A stretch of DNA of 40,742 nt from a gamma proteobacterium symbiont of Taylorina sp. (GTDB taxonomy: Bacteria > Pseudomonadota > Gammaproteobacteria > GRL18). The DNA is taken from the NCBI GenBank assembly GCA_025655455.1, contig JAHXIV010000050.1:38111-78852 (forward strand), given 5' to 3'. This document shows positions 36,874 to 40,742 of this stretch, piece after piece. The translations under genes were made by a program, and so were the position numbers. The notes below the pieces were generated by a model. It was not told the DNA's origin. It did not search any database and saw nothing but the letters and a program-made list of their open reading frames with translations. The first letter of the stretch is position 1, and the number at the start of each line of letters is the position of its first letter.

Positions 36874-39800
36874 CAGAAGCGATAATTAGCGCCAATAAAG
36901 TAAGAATTGGTGTTAAAAATATCATTATAGGCAGCAATAGCAAATAATTTAATCTTTTTATCCGTTGTCTCTTTAGATATATCAACTAACCAGGAGATAC
37001 CTGAATCAAATTGACTGCCTTTATCAACCATGTAGGACAGGTAGCTTGCACTGGCTCCTGCTTTTATCCCTGTGTGAGATATCCACTTGAGTCCCAGCTT
37101 TAAATTATGTTCCGGTGCGTAATTCACATCCTCGTCCTTATAAATACCATCTGTTTGCTGAGACCAGGTATTGGAATAGTTGATGTTGACAGAGAGGGTG
37201 TCAGATAATAAATGGTTAACTGCTATCCCGCTGGTCAGCATTTCACACTCAGATAAACAGGCTTTTGTTTCATTAATTGTATCTAAAGGATCGCGTTGAG
37301 TCATATCAAGTAGAGTATCACGCAGTGTTTGCAGGCCTGGCATATGAATTTCAATGGAATTTTGTGATGTCTTCGTATTACGTATCTTTTGCCCCTGGGT
37401 AAAAAATTTAATAAAGGTTGTTTCAGCTAGTTCTGTTTCCAGTTGCAGGTTAAGCTGATTTTTTTCTCCTCCATAACGGACATATTGTTCATCAATAGGG
37501 ATACCTGCAGTGGCGATGGAAGCAATGGTATATTCAGAAGATGGTTTTATCCAGTTCTGGTAAGCACCGCGTAAAATCCAGCCGCCATCTGCTTTATATC
37601 GGATACCAAAACGGGGAAGTGTTTTTCTAATGGACTCTTTTTCATCCATAGTCTCAAACTCAGAAGAGTGATGGGCTGAAAAATCAGCAAAATGCAAGCC
37701 ATAATGAAGTAAAAAATGTTCATCCAGAGTAAATCTGTCTTCTATATAAATGGAGGTATAATCGAATGTTTGTGTTTCTGAGTATTGGTTTTTTGTTCCA
37801 GTATGGGAGAGCTGGGGCGGAATTTCTGTTTCCTGACCATATATATTCATTGTTGTTATAGTTGCAGTATCAGTGCTACTATCAATATCTTGCTGCCTGT
37901 CTAACTTATAAGAGGAGTAATCAAAGCCAAAAGAAACTTCATGTTGAGTATTTATATCAAGCGTCTGTCTTAATAGAAATTCATGTTGTTTAATGGTATC
38001 TGTAGTGTCAATTAACTGAGCTGAATTACTCTTTGATAAGGTCTGTATATTATAATCGCTGCTTATCTGAGTATTTACACTGCTATCGGTATTACTCAGG
38101 TTTTTTGTTTTGCTTGACAGAGTATTATCGGTATAGCCTGTTTTTAACCATAATTGTGATTTAGGATTAATTTTATATTGAAATCCACCATCAATCCGTT
38201 TGCTGTTTTGATCGAATTTCGTTTTAGAAATAACGCTTCCATCATTAATGATACTGACTTCGTCTAAAATAGTTGAACTATAACTTGGATAGTTTGATTT
38301 AGTTTGAAGCTTGAGGCGATCATTTTTTGCATAAAAGAAATAATTTTGTTTCTCTGTCGGTTTGGCACCTAAAGCAAAAATATAATTGCTGGTGTCATTA
38401 TCCAGATCAGCACCTTCCGCTTCTCCTTGATGAAATTGTTTATTCGTTTCAAAAAAATAGGCGACAGGAAATAGTTTATTACTATAGCCATTAAACTTAA
38501 TTGAGGGTAAGGTAAAATTGGTGGATGTCTGGCCATCAGAACTGACATTATCAGACTTCATATCATTTGCCAGTATCCCTATTTCACCATAATGCCCTGG
38601 TGTCAGAATAATCGGTTCGTTTTTATTATCTGCACCAAAAACAGTGGGATCGGTTAAAAATCCCTGAAATAATTCGGAAGTCTTTTTAAATGATCCCTTA
38701 TAACGGTCTGATAGAAATAAATGACTGCCTGCCCAGTATGGATAATATGATTCCTGAGCATAATACTGACTCCAGTCTTCCAGTCCAAAACTGGCTAAAG
38801 CATTCCCTAAATTGGCCGATCCTTTTTGATTCGTGGCCAGTTGATTCAATGATTTGAGATAAGGCATACGTTTCAGAGCATCTCTGCCTGCGGCAATGGC
38901 CTGTGCAGGTTGATACTGATCATTATTGATTTGTGCCATCAAAAAGTAAGGAATGGGATCATTATTATCCAGTTCAGTACTGATTTTTAGTTCCTGCAAG
39001 GCATGTTGTATACGGTTTTGCTGATAATAGGCAATCGCTAAATAGGTGTGAGCACGAACATAGCGAGGTTCCAGTAAAGATGCTTTAAGAAAATAATTAA
39101 TCGCTGTTTCTGTGTTGCCCTTTTTTAACTCCATTAATCCAGCACCAGTCAAACTAATATAGTCTTCAGGGTTGAGTTTTATTGCCTGCTCATAAACGGT
39201 CGCTGCACTATCAAAGTTATTATTAAAAGTTTCCAATATGCCAATTTCACCTAAATAACCAGCGCCTTTATTATTTATTTCAACTGCTTTGTTAAGATAT
39301 TCCTGTGCAGGCGTTATATCTTCCTTCTCATTGGCCATTTGCCCCAATGCAAACCAGGCTCGATCTTCAGTGACATTAATTTCTATCACTGCCATATATG
39401 CTGCCGTTGCTGCAGAGCCATTACCCAGCCAATGGTTAATTTCACCGGACATAAGAAGATTTTCAATGGATTCAGGATTGATTTTGAAACCTTTTTGCAG
39501 CATTTTTTTTGCTAGCTGAACATTATCTGAAATGAGATAAATTTTGGCTTTTCTAGCATAGAATCTATCGCTGTCAGGGTATTGTATCAAACCCGTATCC
39601 AGGTCATTCAGCGCCTTTTTATAATCACCGGTATAGATATCCAAATCAGCAAGTATCAAATAATCATTTTCACTACCCAGTCTATTTTTTATACGTTGAG
39701 TGATTAAATTTTCTGCCGTTAATAAATTTTGTTTTAAAATATGTAAAATAACAATGGCGTTTGCTATTTCTTGCATTGATTGATCTTTGATATTTTTTAT

Positions 39801-40709
39801 TATTAACTCTGCCTGCTCGATGTCATGGCGAACCAAAGCGATATAAAGTAATCCTGCCTGAGCATATTTACTTTGACTGGTTTTTTCCAATTTTCTAAAC
39901 AGTTGCTCAGCTTTAATGATGGCACCGGAATCAAATAATAATTGGGCTCGAACAATCTCTGTTATATTATTTTGAGTCAGTTTTGTTTTGATTTTATGAA
40001 TGGGAGTATTGGTCAGTTTAAGATAACGTATGGGTTCTATGGAATACTGTGATACCCATTGAACTCTTTCCTTAGGATTAGTTATAATAATTTTAACCGG
40101 TGCTTTACCCTTAACAGCAAGAGCCTGTTCATTTTGTTGTACAATGACTCGTCCAAATTTATTGTAAAATTCAACTTCACCATGTAACACAGTCAGTCTT
40201 GAATCTCCATTTTCATCCACTTCCATTTCCCAGTCAGTCCCTCGAATTGCTGCTACAGCAGTGGGTGTCGAGAAAAAGAGTTTATCCGGAATGTTTTTTG
40301 ACTTGCTCCAGGCTCGTCCTTTATTAAGGTGCAGGAGAGTTCTATTATTATTTTTTCCTAATATTTTTTTTATGATCATCATGCTATTGTGATGCAGACG
40401 TATCTGGCTTTCATCACTAAATAGAAGAGCCATTTTACTTTTTTTACCGGTGCGGACAATATTCCCGGGATATAGCTTCTGTTCGAGTATGGCCTGCTGC
40501 CATTTTTCTATATAATCCTTGCGCCATTCTCCAGAACCATTTAATCCAATGATTTGAGCAGATTGTGTTTCCAATGCGTGTGCTTGTTCAACATATGCAC
40601 TTAATAAAAGACACAACACAAAAAAAGATGGAAATAAGAGCACTCGGCCAATAAACTTGTCCGCTGTCGTTTTGCAAAAATCTTCACCTGTAAATAAGAC
40701 TGTGGGCAA
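36873..40709 (-). CDS. FecR-TPR-outer-membrane-barrel fusion protein
   Basis: 1278 residues from a TTG at 40709, but the start is uncertain: the frame stays open to the window edge, and a GTG at about 40631 would give a signal peptide directly (VLLFPSFFVLCLLLSAYVEQ, cut near AHA). Residues about 75-190 form a FecR domain (GNIVRTGKKSKMALLF; AIRGTDWEMEV; LHGEVEF). Residues about 235-620 hold about ten TPR units (YPDSDRFYARKAKIYL, NPEDYISLTGAGLMEL). About 730-1278 reads as a beta-barrel like those of TonB-dependent receptors (IYIEDRFTLDEHFLLHYGL, YAPEHNLKLGLKWISH), ending in YRF. It lacks a plug domain. By location the whole protein spans periplasm and outer membrane. Coupled to the CHASE2 cyclase. 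Confidence 0.82.
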   Translation of the reverse strand: MPTVLFTGEDFCKTTADKFIGRVLLFPSFFVLCLLLSAYVEQAHALETQSAQIIGLNGSGEWRKDYIEKWQQAILEQKLYPGNIVRTGKKSKMALLFSDESQIRLHHNSMMIIKKILGKNNNRTLLHLNKGRAWSKSKNIPDKLFFSTPTAVAAIRGTDWEMEVDENGDSRLTVLHGEVEFYNKFGRVIVQQNEQALAVKGKAPVKIIITNPKERVQWVSQYSIEPIRYLKLTNTPIHKIKTKLTQNNITEIVRAQLLFDSGAIIKAEQLFRKLEKTSQSKYAQAGLLYIALVRHDIEQAELIIKNIKDQSMQEIANAIVILHILKQNLLTAENLITQRIKNRLGSENDYLILADLDIYTGDYKKALNDLDTGLIQYPDSDRFYARKAKIYLISDNVQLAKKMLQKGFKINPESIENLLMSGEINHWLGNGSAATAAYMAVIEINVTEDRAWFALGQMANEKEDITPAQEYLNKAVEINNKGAGYLGEIGILETFNNNFDSAATVYEQAIKLNPEDYISLTGAGLMELKKGNTETAINYFLKASLLEPRYVRAHTYLAIAYYQQNRIQHALQELKISTELDNNDPIPYFLMAQINNDQYQPAQAIAAGRDALKRMPYLKSLNQLATNQKGSANLGNALASFGLEDWSQYYAQESYYPYWAGSHLFLSDRYKGSFKKTSELFQGFLTDPTVFGADNKNEPIILTPGHYGEIGILANDMKSDNVSSDGQTSTNFTLPSIKFNGYSNKLFPVAYFFETNKQFHQGEAEGADLDNDTSNYIFALGAKPTEKQNYFFYAKNDRLKLQTKSNYPSYSSTILDEVSIINDGSVISKTKFDQNSKRIDGGFQYKINPKSQLWLKTGYTDNTLSSKTKNLSNTDSSVNTQISSDYNIQTLSKSNSAQLIDTTDTIKQHEFLLRQTLDINTQHEVSFGFDYSSYKLDRQQDIDSSTDTATITTMNIYGQETEIPPQLSHTGTKNQYSETQTFDYTSIYIEDRFTLDEHFLLHYGLHFADFSAHHSSEFETMDEKESIRKTLPRFGIRYKADGGWILRGAYQNWIKPSSEYTIASIATAGIPIDEQYVRYGGEKNQLNLQLETELAETTFIKFFTQGQKIRNTKTSQNSIEIHMPGLQTLRDTLLDMTQRDPLDTINETKACLSECEMLTSGIAVNHLLSDTLSVNINYSNTWSQQTDGIYKDEDVNYAPEHNLKLGLKWISHTGIKAGASASYLSYMVDKGSQFDSGISWLVDISKETTDKKIKLFAIAAYNDIFNTNSYFIGANYRF

Positions 40710-40742
40710 GTTTATGTTTGATAAGAGCCCTCGGCCAATAAA
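40634..40742. repeat. In-frame 87-bp spaced direct repeat at the FecR gene start
   Basis: ATAAGAGCACTCGGCCAATAAA (40634-40655) recurs at 40721-40742 with one change (plus strand). The spacing of 87 bp is 29 codons, so both copies read FIGRxLL in the same frame. Inside lies an inverted pair ATAAACTTG/CAAGTTTAT (40651-40659 and 40707-40715). The window ends here. Confidence 0.7.

Noticed and set aside
36873..40709. Classic FecIR-FecA iron signalling
   Set aside because: No sigma-factor gene is adjacent, and the FecR domain is exported and followed by TPRs rather than anchored by one helix.
1..40742. CRISPR array, prophage or rRNA/tRNA genes
   Set aside because: No regular spaced direct repeats, no phage structural or integrase genes, and no rRNA or tRNA signatures seen in the gaps.

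Overview
The window reads as chromosomal DNA of an AT-rich gammaproteobacterium. The strongest evidence is the run rplU-rpmA-obgE-proB-rpsT-murJ-ribF-ileS-lspA-fkpB-ispH (23410-34880). Its order, its UUG start on rpsT and its typical terminators match the gammaproteobacterial pattern. Octaprenyl diphosphate synthase divergent from rplU, the YcaO protein and the topoisomerase with a zinc-ribbon tail fit as well. I cannot name a genus. A free-living or environmental lineage (for example a methanotroph-like or sulfur-oxidiser-like group) is only a guess, from the many outer-membrane and signalling genes.

Layout. 1-2369 (minus): an incomplete gene for a secreted clan-CD (C13/caspase-like) cysteine protease behind a long WNG/DGxxWQ propeller. 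2828-4216 (minus): a TorF-type porin made of two near-identical copies, with a sigma-54 promoter and NtrC-like enhancer sites upstream. 4422-5621 (minus): ispG. 5749-6441 (minus): two small exported proteins. 6608-11267: a signalling block with a NarL-type response regulator converging on an overlapping TonB-dependent receptor and hybrid histidine kinase pair. 11568-12428: an exported cytochrome c-rhodanese fusion. 12743-13834: a decayed transposase. 13937-15223: a cysteine-rich secreted protein with a Notch/LNR-like motif. 15924-18641 (minus): topA. 18709-22121: tpm-ycaO-folE-folB, a tight four-gene operon. 22167-23141 (minus): ispB. 23410-34880: the housekeeping run above. 34888-40709 (minus): a two-gene operon for a very large FecR-TPR-outer-membrane-barrel protein followed by a CHASE2 adenylate/guanylate cyclase.

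How they fit. The two isoprenoid genes ispG and ispH lie at opposite ends, with ispB for the quinone tail. lspA matures lipoproteins such as the one at 5749. The accessory parts (protease, porin, TonB receptor with kinase, FecR-barrel with cyclase) are all cell-envelope sensing or uptake functions. The most interesting regions are the FecR-TPR-barrel/CHASE2 cyclase pair, the NtrC/sigma-54 control of the duplicated porin, and the propeller-protease. Intergenic DNA holds small structured repeats, including a 176-bp element with 18-19 bp inverted ends between ribF and ileS. I found no tRNA, rRNA or CRISPR array.
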